DNA of 64,000 nucleotides from assembly GCA_032160545.1 (NCBI GenBank), contig JAVHVN010000072.1, forward strand, positions 1-64,000, read 5' to 3'. Positions 15,660 through 23,745 of the stretch are shown here, one piece after another. The DNA is from DATGFB01 sp032160545 (lineage in GTDB: Bacteria > Actinomycetota > Actinomycetes > Mycobacteriales > Jatrophihabitantaceae). Positions within the stretch are counted from its first letter, which is position 1, and every line of letters begins with the position of its first letter. The translations under genes and the position numbers were made by a program. Below the pieces are notes generated by a model. It saw only the letters and a list, made by a program, of their open reading frames with translations. It did no database searches and was not told the origin of the DNA.

Positions 15660-17816
15660 GTGAGCGATACCGCGGTGGCACCCCCCGGCCGCGGCTCGTC
15701 CCTCGGCCGCCTGCTGCGCGACGCCGCCCGGCTCGACCGCACCCAGTCCGACCCGGTGGTCGCGGCCCGCAATGCCATCGGCGTCGCCCTGCCCCTGGTG
15801 ATCGGCGCGCTCGCGGGATCGGTCGCTGCCGGCCTTCCTCCGGCGATCGGCGCGCTGCAGACCGCGTTCGCCGACCGGCCAGGCCCTTACCGGCTGCGGA
15901 TGCTGCGCATGGCGGCGACCGCGATGGCGGCTGCGGTGACCAGCACGCTCGCGGTGGCGCTGTCGGGCAACGATGTCGCGTCCGGCCTGCTGGTGGCGGT
16001 GATCGCCTTTCTCGGCGGCCTGCTGCTCAGCGCGGGGCCCAGCGCGACCCAGGTCGGCGTCGCCGCGACCGCCACTGCGCTGGTCCTCGGGCACCAGGCC
16101 GAGCGCCCCGGCCTCGCCGTCCACATCGGGCTGCTGGTTCTCGCGGGCGGTCTCGGGCAAACCGTGCTCGCTATCGCGGGCTGGCCGCTACGCCGGCACC
16201 TGCCCGAGCGCCGTGCCTTGTCGGGGCTGTATCGGGCGCTCGCCGGGCTGGCGCGCGCCCCGATCGGGACGAACGCGGGGCCGCCACTGGGCGACGTCCT
16301 CGACTCGGTGCGCAGCACGCTCTACGGGCTGGGCCATGACCACGGTCCGAGCGTCGAGGCCTACCGCGTGCTGCTCGACGAAGCCGAGCGGCTCCGCCGG
16401 GAGCTGGTAACCCTCGGCAGTTTCGTCGGCCGGCTCGAGCGAACGGACCCGCCCGAAGCAGCGGACGCGGTTTCACAGGTGCTGGGTGGGGCGGCCCGCG
16501 TCCTCGACGCGATCGCCGCGGCGCTCGACACCGGCCGGCCCGTCGACCCGGCGGCGCTCACCGCAGCTCGTGCCGATCTCGATCGGCACCTTGCGGTCCT
16601 CACGGACGGCGCGCCCGCCGAGCCCACCCGCCGGGCAGCGGCGGTACGCGTGCGCAGCCTCGCCGGGCAGTTGCGTGCGACCGTCGACTCGGCACTGGCC
16701 GGTGCGAGTGAGGGCTCGCAAGGCGAGGATGAGGCGCCGGTCCGTGGCGTCCAGCGGCTGCGTGATCCGCTCGCCGCCGCCCGCGCCAGCCTCACGCCGA
16801 GCTCCGCGGTGCTGCGCCACGCGGTGCGACTGGCCGTGTTCGTCGGCGGTTCCGACCTCGTCGTGCGGTTGGCCGGCATCGACCGCGGGTACTGGGTCGC
16901 GCTCACGGCCCTCGTCGTCCTTCGCCCCGACTTCGCCTCGACCTTCCAGCGTGCCTCGATGCGGGTCGTCGGCACCATCGCCGGACTGCTGCTCGCGACC
17001 GTTCTCGTGCACTGGGTACCGGGTGGCCACTGGTACGCGATCGCGTTGATCGCTCTGTTCTTCTTCGGCATGCGGTTCGCGGGACCCGGCAACCTCGCGC
17101 TCGGTGCCGTGGCACTGGCCGCACTCGTGGTGATCCTGCTGTCGTTGGCCGGCGTGCCGCCGCACTCGACCGTGTGGCAGCGAGGGACCGACACCGTCGT
17201 CGGCGGCGCGCTCGCACTGGTCGCGATCCTGGTCGGGACTTCCTGGGAACGCGACGCGGTAGCGCCCCGGCTTACCGATCTGCTGGCGGCCTACCGCGCG
17301 TACACGCTCGCGGTCGCCGACCTCACCTTCGACCCGCCGCGGCTGCAGCGGGCCCGGGCGGCTGCTCGGCTCGCCCGCACGGAGGCGCAAGGATCGATCG
17401 ACCGGGCCGGTTCCGAGCCGGTGTCGAGCCGGCCGCAGGTCGAACTCGGCCAGGCCGTCCTCGCGCACACCCATAGGTACGTGCACGCGGTGCTGACCGT
17501 CGAGGCGCTGCGTCCGGCCCTGCGCGAGGTCGGCGGCATGCCCGAGCTGGACGACCTCCTGCGCGGGGCCGCCCAGGTGCTGCAGGCAAGCGAGGATGCC
17601 ATTCGCACGGGCACCGCCCCGAAGCCGGTGTCGTTGCGAGCCGCGCAGGAAGAGCTCGCCGCGTCGATCGCGCGAAGTGGCGGGTTCGGCAGCCCGGACG
17701 TCGTGGCGGCGCTGCCCGACGCGACCGACCGGATCGCCAACAGCCTCGACACCCTGGTGAGCGAACTGCGCCGCCAGTTGGCCCCCACGGGGGCCGTACT
17801 ACCGTCGAGCCGGTGA
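15660..17816 (+). CDS. FUSC-family membrane protein (aromatic acid exporter-like)
   Basis: 718 residues from GTG 15660. Two blocks of hydrophobic segments (about residues 35-175 and 385-525) separated by a helical soluble region are typical of FUSC/YccS/AaeB-like proteins; the second block contains DRGYWVALTALVVLRPDF, the family hallmark. Such proteins are putative exporters of aromatic acids or envelope-stress proteins. The stop overlaps the start of the downstream peptidase gene (GTGA), so the two are translationally coupled. Confidence 0.85.
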   Translation: MSDTAVAPPGRGSSLGRLLRDAARLDRTQSDPVVAARNAIGVALPLVIGALAGSVAAGLPPAIGALQTAFADRPGPYRLRMLRMAATAMAAAVTSTLAVALSGNDVASGLLVAVIAFLGGLLLSAGPSATQVGVAATATALVLGHQAERPGLAVHIGLLVLAGGLGQTVLAIAGWPLRRHLPERRALSGLYRALAGLARAPIGTNAGPPLGDVLDSVRSTLYGLGHDHGPSVEAYRVLLDEAERLRRELVTLGSFVGRLERTDPPEAADAVSQVLGGAARVLDAIAAALDTGRPVDPAALTAARADLDRHLAVLTDGAPAEPTRRAAAVRVRSLAGQLRATVDSALAGASEGSQGEDEAPVRGVQRLRDPLAAARASLTPSSAVLRHAVRLAVFVGGSDLVVRLAGIDRGYWVALTALVVLRPDFASTFQRASMRVVGTIAGLLLATVLVHWVPGGHWYAIALIALFFFGMRFAGPGNLALGAVALAALVVILLSLAGVPPHSTVWQRGTDTVVGGALALVAILVGTSWERDAVAPRLTDLLAAYRAYTLAVADLTFDPPRLQRARAAARLARTEAQGSIDRAGSEPVSSRPQVELGQAVLAHTHRYVHAVLTVEALRPALREVGGMPELDDLLRGAAQVLQASEDAIRTGTAPKPVSLRAAQEELAASIARSGGFGSPDVVAALPDATDRIANSLDTLVSELRRQLAPTGAVLPSSR

Positions 17817-19777
17817 TCGACTACTCGGACATCGCCGGCTTCGTCACCACCCCTCGGGTCACCGGGCTTGCCCTGAGCGCCGACGGCTCGCGGCTGGTCG
17901 CGTCGGCGCAGCACGTCGACGCCGAGGCGTCGCGCTACGTGTCGGCGCTGTGGGAGATCGACCTCGATGGCGGACCGCCGCGCCGGCTCACCTGGTCCGA
18001 CAAGGGGGAGTCGGCGCCCGCCTTCTGTCCGGACGGATCGCTGGTGTTCGTCTCGGCGCGTCCCGACCGGGACGGGGCCCAGGACGAGCCCGCGTTGTGG
18101 CGCCTGCCGACCGGCGCCGAACCGGCCGTCGCCGTGCGCAGCCCGGGCGGGGTGGGCGCACCGGTGGTGGCGGCGGCGTCCGGGGTGATCGTGGTGACCG
18201 GTAGCCGACTGGTCGGCGCCGGCGATGCCGCCGACGACGCCGAGCGGCGCGGCGCCCGCAAGCAGCGCAAGGTGAGCGCGATCCTGCACACCGGCATGCC
18301 GATCCGGCAGTGGGACCACGAGCTCGGCGACGAGTCGCCGCGGCTGCTGGCAGCCGGGCCGGATGTATCCGAACCGCGAGACCTCACGCCGGACGCAGGC
18401 TTCGCCCTGGTCGAGGCGGCCTGTTCGCTGAGCGCCGACGGCACCCTGCTCGCGACCACCTGGCGGCAGCGCGAACGCGGCGGGCGGATGCCCTATTCGA
18501 TCGCGCTGATCGACGTCGGGACGGGCGAGCGGCGGGTCCTCGCGAGCGCGGCCGGCGTGCAGTACGAGGGGCCGGTGATCTCGCCGGACGGGAGCAGGGT
18601 CGCCTTGACCGGCGACGACGAAGGGGACTTCGACACACCGTTCACCCGCACGCTCGAGATCCGGCCGACCGGCGAGGGGCAGGCTCTGACCGTCGACCTC
18701 GGCGACCTGTACCCGACGGAGTACGCGTGGGCGCCGGACTCAGCGACGCTCTACGTCACCGGTGACTGGCGCGGTCGCGGCCAGGTCGTGGCGGTCGAGG
18801 CCGCCACCGGGCGGGTCGTCCGCCGGCTGGTCGCCGATGCCGCCTACGCCGCGCTGAAGCCCGCCCCCGACGGGCGCTCGGTGTACGCACTGCGCTCGGC
18901 GCCGGACGAGGCGAGCGTGCCGGTCCGGCTCGACGTCGAGGTCGAGGACCAGCAGGTGCAGCGGCTTGCCGGGGTGACGCCGGTCGGCGAGCTGCCCGGC
19001 TCGGTGATCGAGGTGACGGCAGACGTCGACGGAGCACCGGTCCGGGGATGGCTGTGCCGGCCCCACGGCGACGGGCCCGCGCCGCTCATGCTCTGGATCC
19101 ACGGCGGCCCGTTCATGTCGTCCAACTCGTGGAGCTGGCGGTGGAACCCGTGGGTCGCAGTCGCCCGCGGCTACGCGGTGCTCATGCCTGACCCGGCATT
19201 GTCGACCGGCTACGGGACCGAGTGGATCGCACGGGCGTGGCCGCACCGCGCGGCGGAGGTGTGGCGCGACCTCGAGACCCTGCTGGACGAGGTGATCCGC
19301 CGGCCCGAGATCGACGCCGCACGCACGGCCTGCCTGGGCGGCTCCTTCGGCGGGTACATGACGAACTGGATCGCGGGCCATACCGAGCGCTTCGACGCGA
19401 TCGTCACGCATGCCGGGCTGTGGGCTCTCGACCAGCAGCACACGACGACCGACGCCGCGTACTGGAAGAGCAGGCTGTTCGGCACTCCGGCCGATCACCC
19501 CGAGTGGTACGCGCAGAACTCGCCGCACCTGTTCGCCGACCGGATCGCCACGCCGATGCTCGTGATCCACGGCAACCGTGACTACCGGGTGCCGATCAGT
19601 GAGGCCCTGCGGTTGTGGTGGGATCTGGTCAGCCGGTTCGATGGTCCCCCGGCCGAGCTGCCGCACCGCTTCCTCCAGTTGACCGGCGAGAACCACTGGG
19701 TGCTCTCGCCGGCCAACGCGGAGATCTGGTACGAGACCGTGCTCGCCTTCTGCGACCGCCACGTCCTCGGTCGCTGA
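17813..19777 (+). CDS. S9-family prolyl oligopeptidase/acylaminoacyl peptidase
   Basis: 654 residues. An N-terminal beta-propeller (about 10-390, repeated LSADG/SPDGSRV blades) caps a C-terminal alpha/beta hydrolase. The catalytic triad is S511 (GGSFGGYM), D590 (GNRDYRVP) and H628 (GENHW). No signal peptide is visible, so it is probably cytosolic, cleaving oligopeptides or acylated N-termini. GTG start overlaps the FUSC stop. It converges on the MFS gene with a 6-base gap. Confidence 0.92.
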   Translation: MIDYSDIAGFVTTPRVTGLALSADGSRLVASAQHVDAEASRYVSALWEIDLDGGPPRRLTWSDKGESAPAFCPDGSLVFVSARPDRDGAQDEPALWRLPTGAEPAVAVRSPGGVGAPVVAAASGVIVVTGSRLVGAGDAADDAERRGARKQRKVSAILHTGMPIRQWDHELGDESPRLLAAGPDVSEPRDLTPDAGFALVEAACSLSADGTLLATTWRQRERGGRMPYSIALIDVGTGERRVLASAAGVQYEGPVISPDGSRVALTGDDEGDFDTPFTRTLEIRPTGEGQALTVDLGDLYPTEYAWAPDSATLYVTGDWRGRGQVVAVEAATGRVVRRLVADAAYAALKPAPDGRSVYALRSAPDEASVPVRLDVEVEDQQVQRLAGVTPVGELPGSVIEVTADVDGAPVRGWLCRPHGDGPAPLMLWIHGGPFMSSNSWSWRWNPWVAVARGYAVLMPDPALSTGYGTEWIARAWPHRAAEVWRDLETLLDEVIRRPEIDAARTACLGGSFGGYMTNWIAGHTERFDAIVTHAGLWALDQQHTTTDAAYWKSRLFGTPADHPEWYAQNSPHLFADRIATPMLVIHGNRDYRVPISEALRLWWDLVSRFDGPPAELPHRFLQLTGENHWVLSPANAEIWYETVLAFCDRHVLGR

Positions 19778-19783
19778 AGCGGA

Positions 19784-21325
19784 TCAGGCTTCGGCGAGGG
19801 AGACGTCGCTCAGCATCAGCTCGTCCTCGATGTCGAGCTCACGCTGCGGACGCTTCGTGCGGATCGCGAACGTGACCAGCAGCCAGGTTGCGGCGAGGAA
19901 CACGGTGGCGGTCCAGAACGACCGGTCGGCACCCTCGACGAACGCGCGGCGAGCGACGTCGGCCGCCGATTCGCCCGGACTGGGGTGCGCTGCGGCGTGC
20001 GTGCTGACGGTGGCGAAGACGGTGACCAGCACGGCCAGGCCGAGCGAGCCGCCGAGTTGCTGCATCACGTTCACCAGCCCGGACGCCGCGCCGGCATCGC
20101 CGGCCTCGACCCCGTCCAGCGCGGTGGTGGTCAGCGGGACGAACGCGAGCCCGTTGCCGAGGCCGAACACCAGCAGTGGCCCGACCAGGGAGAAGTAGCC
20201 ACTGGACGCGGACAGCTGGGTGAGCCAGAGCATCCCGAGCGTCGAGAAGGTGATGCCGACGACCATCAGCGGCTTCGCGCCGAGTCGCTCGACCAGGTAG
20301 CGGGCGCTGAGCTGTGAGCCGGCGAACACGACGACCGTCAGCGGCACGAACGCGAAGCCGGTCTTCAGGTCGCTGTAGCCGAGCACGCCGCGCAGGAACT
20401 GGGTGAGGAAGAAGAACATCCCCATCATCCCCGCGACGAGCATCAGCCGGGCGACGTAGGCGCTGGCCCGGTTGCGGTTCGCGAACAGCCGCAGTGGCGT
20501 GATCGGCGACTCGGCGCGAGTCTCGACGAGGACGAACGCACCCAGCAGCATCACACCCGCGACGAACGAGGCGATCGTCTGGCTCTGCGACCAACCGGCG
20601 CTGGCGGCGTGCACGAACCCGTAGACCAGCGCGGTCATGCCAAGCGTCGAGGTGAGCGCACCGGCGAGATCGAACCGGCCGTGGGAGCGGTCGGTCTCGG
20701 GCAGTACGAGCCGGGCCAGTGCGACCAGCACCAGGCCGATCGGCACGTTGACGAACAGCACCCAGCGCCAGGACGCCCACTGCGAGAGCATGCCGCCGGC
20801 GATCAGGCCGACCGCGCTGCCGCCGATGGAGACAGCGGTGTAGAGACCGATCGCGCGGGTGCGCTCGCGGGCGCCGGGAAACATGGTCATCAGCAGCGCG
20901 AGGGCCGTGGGGGACGCCAGCGCTCCGCCGATGCCCTGTATCGCTCGCGCAGTGAGCAGTTGAGCCGGCGACTCGGCGAAGCCACCGGCCAGGGAGGCCA
21001 GCGTGAACAGCGCGATGCCGGCCATGAACACCCGGCGCCGGCCCAGGATGTCGCCGGCCCGGGCGCCGAGCAGCAGCAGGCCGCCGAAGGTGAGCGTGTA
21101 GGCGTTGACGACCCAGGACAGGCCGGCGGACGAGAAGCCCAATGCGTCCCTGATGTCGTGCAGGGCGATGTTCACGATCGTGGCGTCCAGCACGACCATG
21201 AGCTGCGCAGTGAGGATGACGGTGAGGACGAGCCCGGGATGCCCCGGTCGGAGCAGCCGGCGACGCGCCGAAGAACCGCCGGACCCGTCGGCAACAGCCG
21301 GTCGGGACGGCATGGAGAAAGCCAT
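19784..21325 (-). CDS. DHA2-family (EmrB/QacA) MFS multidrug efflux transporter
   Basis: 513 residues from ATG at 21323-21325, which is preceded by GGAG; the frame continues upstream through the operator and is not coding there. Fourteen membrane segments are expected for DHA2 proteins. Visible motifs are LDATIVNIALHDI (motif D1), GARAGDILGRRRVF (motif A) and IGGSAVGLIAGG (motif C of drug/H+ antiporters). It is divergent from a TetR regulator, with a palindromic operator between them, the standard layout of a drug-inducible efflux pump. Confidence 0.93.
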   Translation of the reverse strand: MAFSMPSRPAVADGSGGSSARRRLLRPGHPGLVLTVILTAQLMVVLDATIVNIALHDIRDALGFSSAGLSWVVNAYTLTFGGLLLLGARAGDILGRRRVFMAGIALFTLASLAGGFAESPAQLLTARAIQGIGGALASPTALALLMTMFPGARERTRAIGLYTAVSIGGSAVGLIAGGMLSQWASWRWVLFVNVPIGLVLVALARLVLPETDRSHGRFDLAGALTSTLGMTALVYGFVHAASAGWSQSQTIASFVAGVMLLGAFVLVETRAESPITPLRLFANRNRASAYVARLMLVAGMMGMFFFLTQFLRGVLGYSDLKTGFAFVPLTVVVFAGSQLSARYLVERLGAKPLMVVGITFSTLGMLWLTQLSASSGYFSLVGPLLVFGLGNGLAFVPLTTTALDGVEAGDAGAASGLVNVMQQLGGSLGLAVLVTVFATVSTHAAAHPSPGESAADVARRAFVEGADRSFWTATVFLAATWLLVTFAIRTKRPQRELDIEDELMLSDVSLAEA

Positions 21326-21355
21326 GAGAACTCCAGTTCGGAGTAGTATCGTGTA

Positions 21356-21399
21356 AACGGAAGGGGCCTCCGGTAACAGTAACGGAGGATGCCTCCGTT
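21356..21399. promoter_or_regulatory. Probable TetR operator sites between efflux gene and regulator
   Basis: A perfect inverted repeat, AACGGAGG-ATG-CCTCCGTT, occupies 21381-21399. A second, imperfect copy (AACGGAAGG followed by CCTCCG) lies at 21356-21373. TetR regulators bind such palindromes, and this one lies between the divergent MFS and TetR genes, so it should repress both. The binding assignment is inference from position and symmetry. Confidence 0.7.
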
Positions 21400-21431
21400 T
21401 TGCAAGGTGATGTCGGGTTAGGGGGTTCGTC

Positions 21432-22094
21432 GTGGCTGGCAGTCCGGTGGCGCAGCCCGCTGACGAGGCAGTGCCGGACCGTCCCAAGCGGGCCGACGCG
21501 CGCCGCAACTACGACGTGCTGCTCGCCGCCGCAACCGAGGTGTTCGCCGAGCGCGGCATCGATGCCTCGCTGGAGGAGATCGCGCGCCGGGCGAACGTCG
21601 GCATCGGCACGCTGTACCGGCACTTCCCGAGTCGCGATGCGCTGAACGAGGCCGTCTACCGCCATGAGGTCGAGCTGTTGTGCACCGGCGTCGACGAGCT
21701 GCTCGAGCAACACCCACCCGACGAGGCCCTGAGCATCTGGATGAACCGCTTCTCCGGCTACGTCGCCCGCAAGCGCGGCATGGCGGTGGCATTGAAGTCG
21801 GCGCTCGGTGCCGACAACGAGTTGTTCACGCACAGCCGCCGGCGCATCCTCGACGCGCTCGGCATGCTGGTCGAGGCGGCTGCCGCCGCCGGCGTCATCC
21901 GCGCCGACGTCGACCCAGACGACCTGCTGCGGGCGATGAGCGGCATCTGCATGGCCACCGACACGCCGTCGGGGTCCGAGCGCACCGGCCGGCTCGTGGA
22001 CCTGCTCGTCGACGGCCTGCGCTACCGCGCTTCCAGCGCTTCCAGCGCTTCGAGCGCTTCCAGCCCCGTTTCGAGCGCTCCGTTCCCCGGCTGA
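21432..22094 (+). CDS. TetR-family transcriptional repressor
   Basis: 220 residues from GTG 21432. The N-terminal helix-turn-helix is complete: AAATEVFAERGIDASLEEIA followed by RRANVGIGTLYRHFPSRDAL. The remainder is the ligand/dimer domain. The C-terminus is a low-complexity Ser/Ala tail (ASSASSASSASS) encoded by a 9-base tandem repeat. It probably represses itself and the divergent MFS pump through the operator at 21356-21399. Confidence 0.93.
   Translation: MAGSPVAQPADEAVPDRPKRADARRNYDVLLAAATEVFAERGIDASLEEIARRANVGIGTLYRHFPSRDALNEAVYRHEVELLCTGVDELLEQHPPDEALSIWMNRFSGYVARKRGMAVALKSALGADNELFTHSRRRILDALGMLVEAAAAAGVIRADVDPDDLLRAMSGICMATDTPSGSERTGRLVDLLVDGLRYRASSASSASSASSPVSSAPFPG
22031..22078 (+). 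repeat. 9-bp tandem repeat inside the TetR gene
   Basis: Units TTCCAGCGC, TTCCAGCGC, TTCGAGCGC, TTCCAGCCC (22031-22066) and a further TTCGAGCGC at 22070-22078 encode an SAS/SSA tail. Because the unit is a multiple of three, slippage would lengthen or shorten the tail without a frameshift. Confidence 0.85.
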
Positions 22095-22096
22095 GC

Positions 22097-22429
22097 TCAG
22101 AGCTCCCGGATCGGGCGGATCTCCATCACGCCCTGAGTCGCGAACGGGTGCGCCGACGCCACCTCGATCGCCTCGGCCATGTCGCGGCATTCCAGCAGGT
22201 CGAACCCGGCGATGACCTCCTTGGTCTCCGCGAACGGGCCGTCGGTCACCAGCAGTTCGCCGTCGCGCACGCGCACGACCTTGGTGGCGCTGGACGGTGC
22301 GATCGCGTCGCCGGTGATGCGCAGCCCGCGGCTGTCCATCTTCTCGACCCACTCCTCGACGTCGCCCGGCGGCGTCGCGGGCGGGGGCACGGGCTCGGTG
22401 TCACTGCAGACGAACATCAGGAACCGCAT
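22097..22429 (-). CDS. YCII-related (DGPF-domain) protein
   Basis: 110 residues beginning MRFLMFVCSDTE. The DGPF hallmark (VTDGPFAETKEVIAGF) and the closing VMEIRPI strand identify the YCII/DGPF family, small ferredoxin-like-fold proteins often next to ECF sigma factors. No sigma factor is present here. Its catalytic role is unknown. The gene converges on tetR, with 2 bases between stops, and could share a transcript with the upstream VOC gene. Confidence 0.88.
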   Translation of the reverse strand: MRFLMFVCSDTEPVPPPATPPGDVEEWVEKMDSRGLRITGDAIAPSSATKVVRVRDGELLVTDGPFAETKEVIAGFDLLECRDMAEAIEVASAHPFATQGVMEIRPIREL

Positions 22430-22498
22430 GGTGTGTACTCCTCCTGTCGGGTGGTTACTCCTTCCCGACGATCGGGACCGGCCGGAATCGACAGCTGA

Positions 22499-22903
22499 TC
22501 ATCCCGGATGCCGCGCTTCGCGCAATGACGTGCCGAAGTACTGCACGAGGCAGAACTCAGTACCCTCCGGATCAGCCATGACCACGACGACGCCCTCGGC
22601 GTAGTCGTGCCGCTCGCCGGTGGGACGTCCGCCGAGCTGCCGCACCGCCTCGATGCCGGTGTCGATGTCGTCGACCGCGAGGTCGACATGGATGCGGGCC
22701 TTGCCGGTCTTCGGCTCCGGAACGGGCTGGAACGTGATCGCCGGGCGTTCACCGCCCGGCGGCGTGAGCCGCAGCCAACCGGGCAGCGGAATGCTGAGGT
22801 CGCCGCCGAGCACACCGGCCCAGAACGGCGCGACGACGTCAGGACGCATGCAGTCGACGGTGATCGCCGACCAGCGGAAGCTCGGTTCTGCCACGCGGGT
22901 CAC
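22499..22903 (-). CDS. VOC-family (glyoxalase-like) protein
   Basis: 134 residues from GTG 22903, preferred because GAGG lies at good spacing; GTG 22894 is the alternative. Paired beta-alpha-beta-beta-beta modules of the vicinal-oxygen-chelate fold: AITVDCMRPDVVAPFWAGVL then RIHVDLAVDDIDTGIEAVRQ and VVVVMADPEGTEFCLVQ. Substrate unknown; relatives act in detoxification or antibiotic resistance. It precedes the YCII gene on the same strand. Confidence 0.85.
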   Translation of the reverse strand: MTRVAEPSFRWSAITVDCMRPDVVAPFWAGVLGGDLSIPLPGWLRLTPPGGERPAITFQPVPEPKTGKARIHVDLAVDDIDTGIEAVRQLGGRPTGERHDYAEGVVVVMADPEGTEFCLVQYFGTSLREARHPG

Positions 22904-22932
22904 CCTAGGACCTCGATGGGTAGGAACGAGCC

Positions 22933-23076
22933 ATGACAGAGGCGACGGGCGACGACGGCCAGCAGGACGAGGACGAGCTGCGGCACCATTCCGAGAGCCA
23001 GGCCGAGGGTGCGGACGACGACGACGATCGCGCGGATGTGCCTCGCGAGCACAGCGAGGACCCGGCCGAAGGCTGA
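22933..23076 (+). CDS. Small highly acidic hypothetical protein
   Basis: 47 residues, MTEATGDDGQQDEDELRHHS and onward to HSEDPAEG, very rich in Asp/Glu and predicted to be disordered. ATG 22933 is preceded by AGGAACGAG, a fair ribosome site. It stands alone between two minus-strand genes. No family recognised; it resembles the small acidic proteins often annotated in actinobacteria. Existence is plausible but unproven. Confidence 0.5.
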   Translation: MTEATGDDGQQDEDELRHHSESQAEGADDDDDRADVPREHSEDPAEG

Positions 23077-23085
23077 GCCGCCAGC

Positions 23086-23745
23086 TCAGCCGAATGCGGG
23101 CGGTGCGGCGGCGAGGCCGAGCACGGACGGCGGCAGCGCGATGCCTGCGCGCAGGTCGGGCGCCGGCACGGGCGGACCGAAGGTGCGCACGACCGGGATC
23201 ACCCCGGCCCACGCATCGCCGTCGACGTCCTCCGGTGGATCGTCGGGCCAGCCGGCCGAGACCTTCAGCGACCACTCGGTGATCGGCAGCGCGAGCACCA
23301 GCGTCGCCGCGAGTTCCTTCTCCGCGGGGCGCCGCAGTTCGGCCACGCGACCCGGGATCAGCGCGGCCGTGACGAGGTCGAGTGCCCGTTCCTTGTCGGC
23401 GCCGTCGAGCACCGCGCACGTCCCGAACAGCACGGCGCTGCGGTAGTGGATCGACGACTCGAACGCCGAGCGGGCGGCGACCACGCCGTCGACCGCGGTC
23501 ACCGCGAGACAGGTGGGCGCGCCGTTGGCGAGGGTCCGCATCCAGTGCGATCCGCTCGACCCGTGCGCCACGATCCGGTCGCCGTCGCGCACCACGGCGG
23601 TCGGGATCACGACCGGTGCGCCGCCGGTCGCGAGCGCGAAGTGCCCGAGGTGCACCGAGTCGAGGAGCGCGTCGAGCTCGGCCCGGTCGGTGCGCGCCTT
23701 CTCGCGCAGCCGGGTGATCTCGGTGCGGGCCGGTCCGGTGGTCAT
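23086..23745 (-). CDS. Pyridoxamine 5'-phosphate oxidase-family flavin-nucleotide-binding protein
   Basis: 219 residues from ATG 23745, overlapping the stop of the upstream amine oxidase gene (ATGA). The NimA/PNPOx-like split barrel is indicated by VHLGHFALATGGAPVVIPTA and HGSSGSHWMRTLANGAPTCL, then AFESSIHYRSAVLFGT. The coupling to an FAD amine oxidase suggests a role in the same pathway, perhaps acting on a reactive product, but that is inference. Confidence 0.82.
   Translation of the reverse strand: MTTGPARTEITRLREKARTDRAELDALLDSVHLGHFALATGGAPVVIPTAVVRDGDRIVAHGSSGSHWMRTLANGAPTCLAVTAVDGVVAARSAFESSIHYRSAVLFGTCAVLDGADKERALDLVTAALIPGRVAELRRPAEKELAATLVLALPITEWSLKVSAGWPDDPPEDVDGDAWAGVIPVVRTFGPPVPAPDLRAGIALPPSVLGLAAAPPAFG

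Noticed and set aside
14184..16160. 658-codon minus-strand frame
   Set aside because: Antisense to rlmN and FUSC genes; repetitive His/Asp/Arg composition typical of shadows.
19839..22352. 837-codon minus-strand frame spanning MFS, operator and tetR
   Set aside because: Frame-shifted shadow of the MFS gene; it crosses the operator and the opposite-strand tetR.
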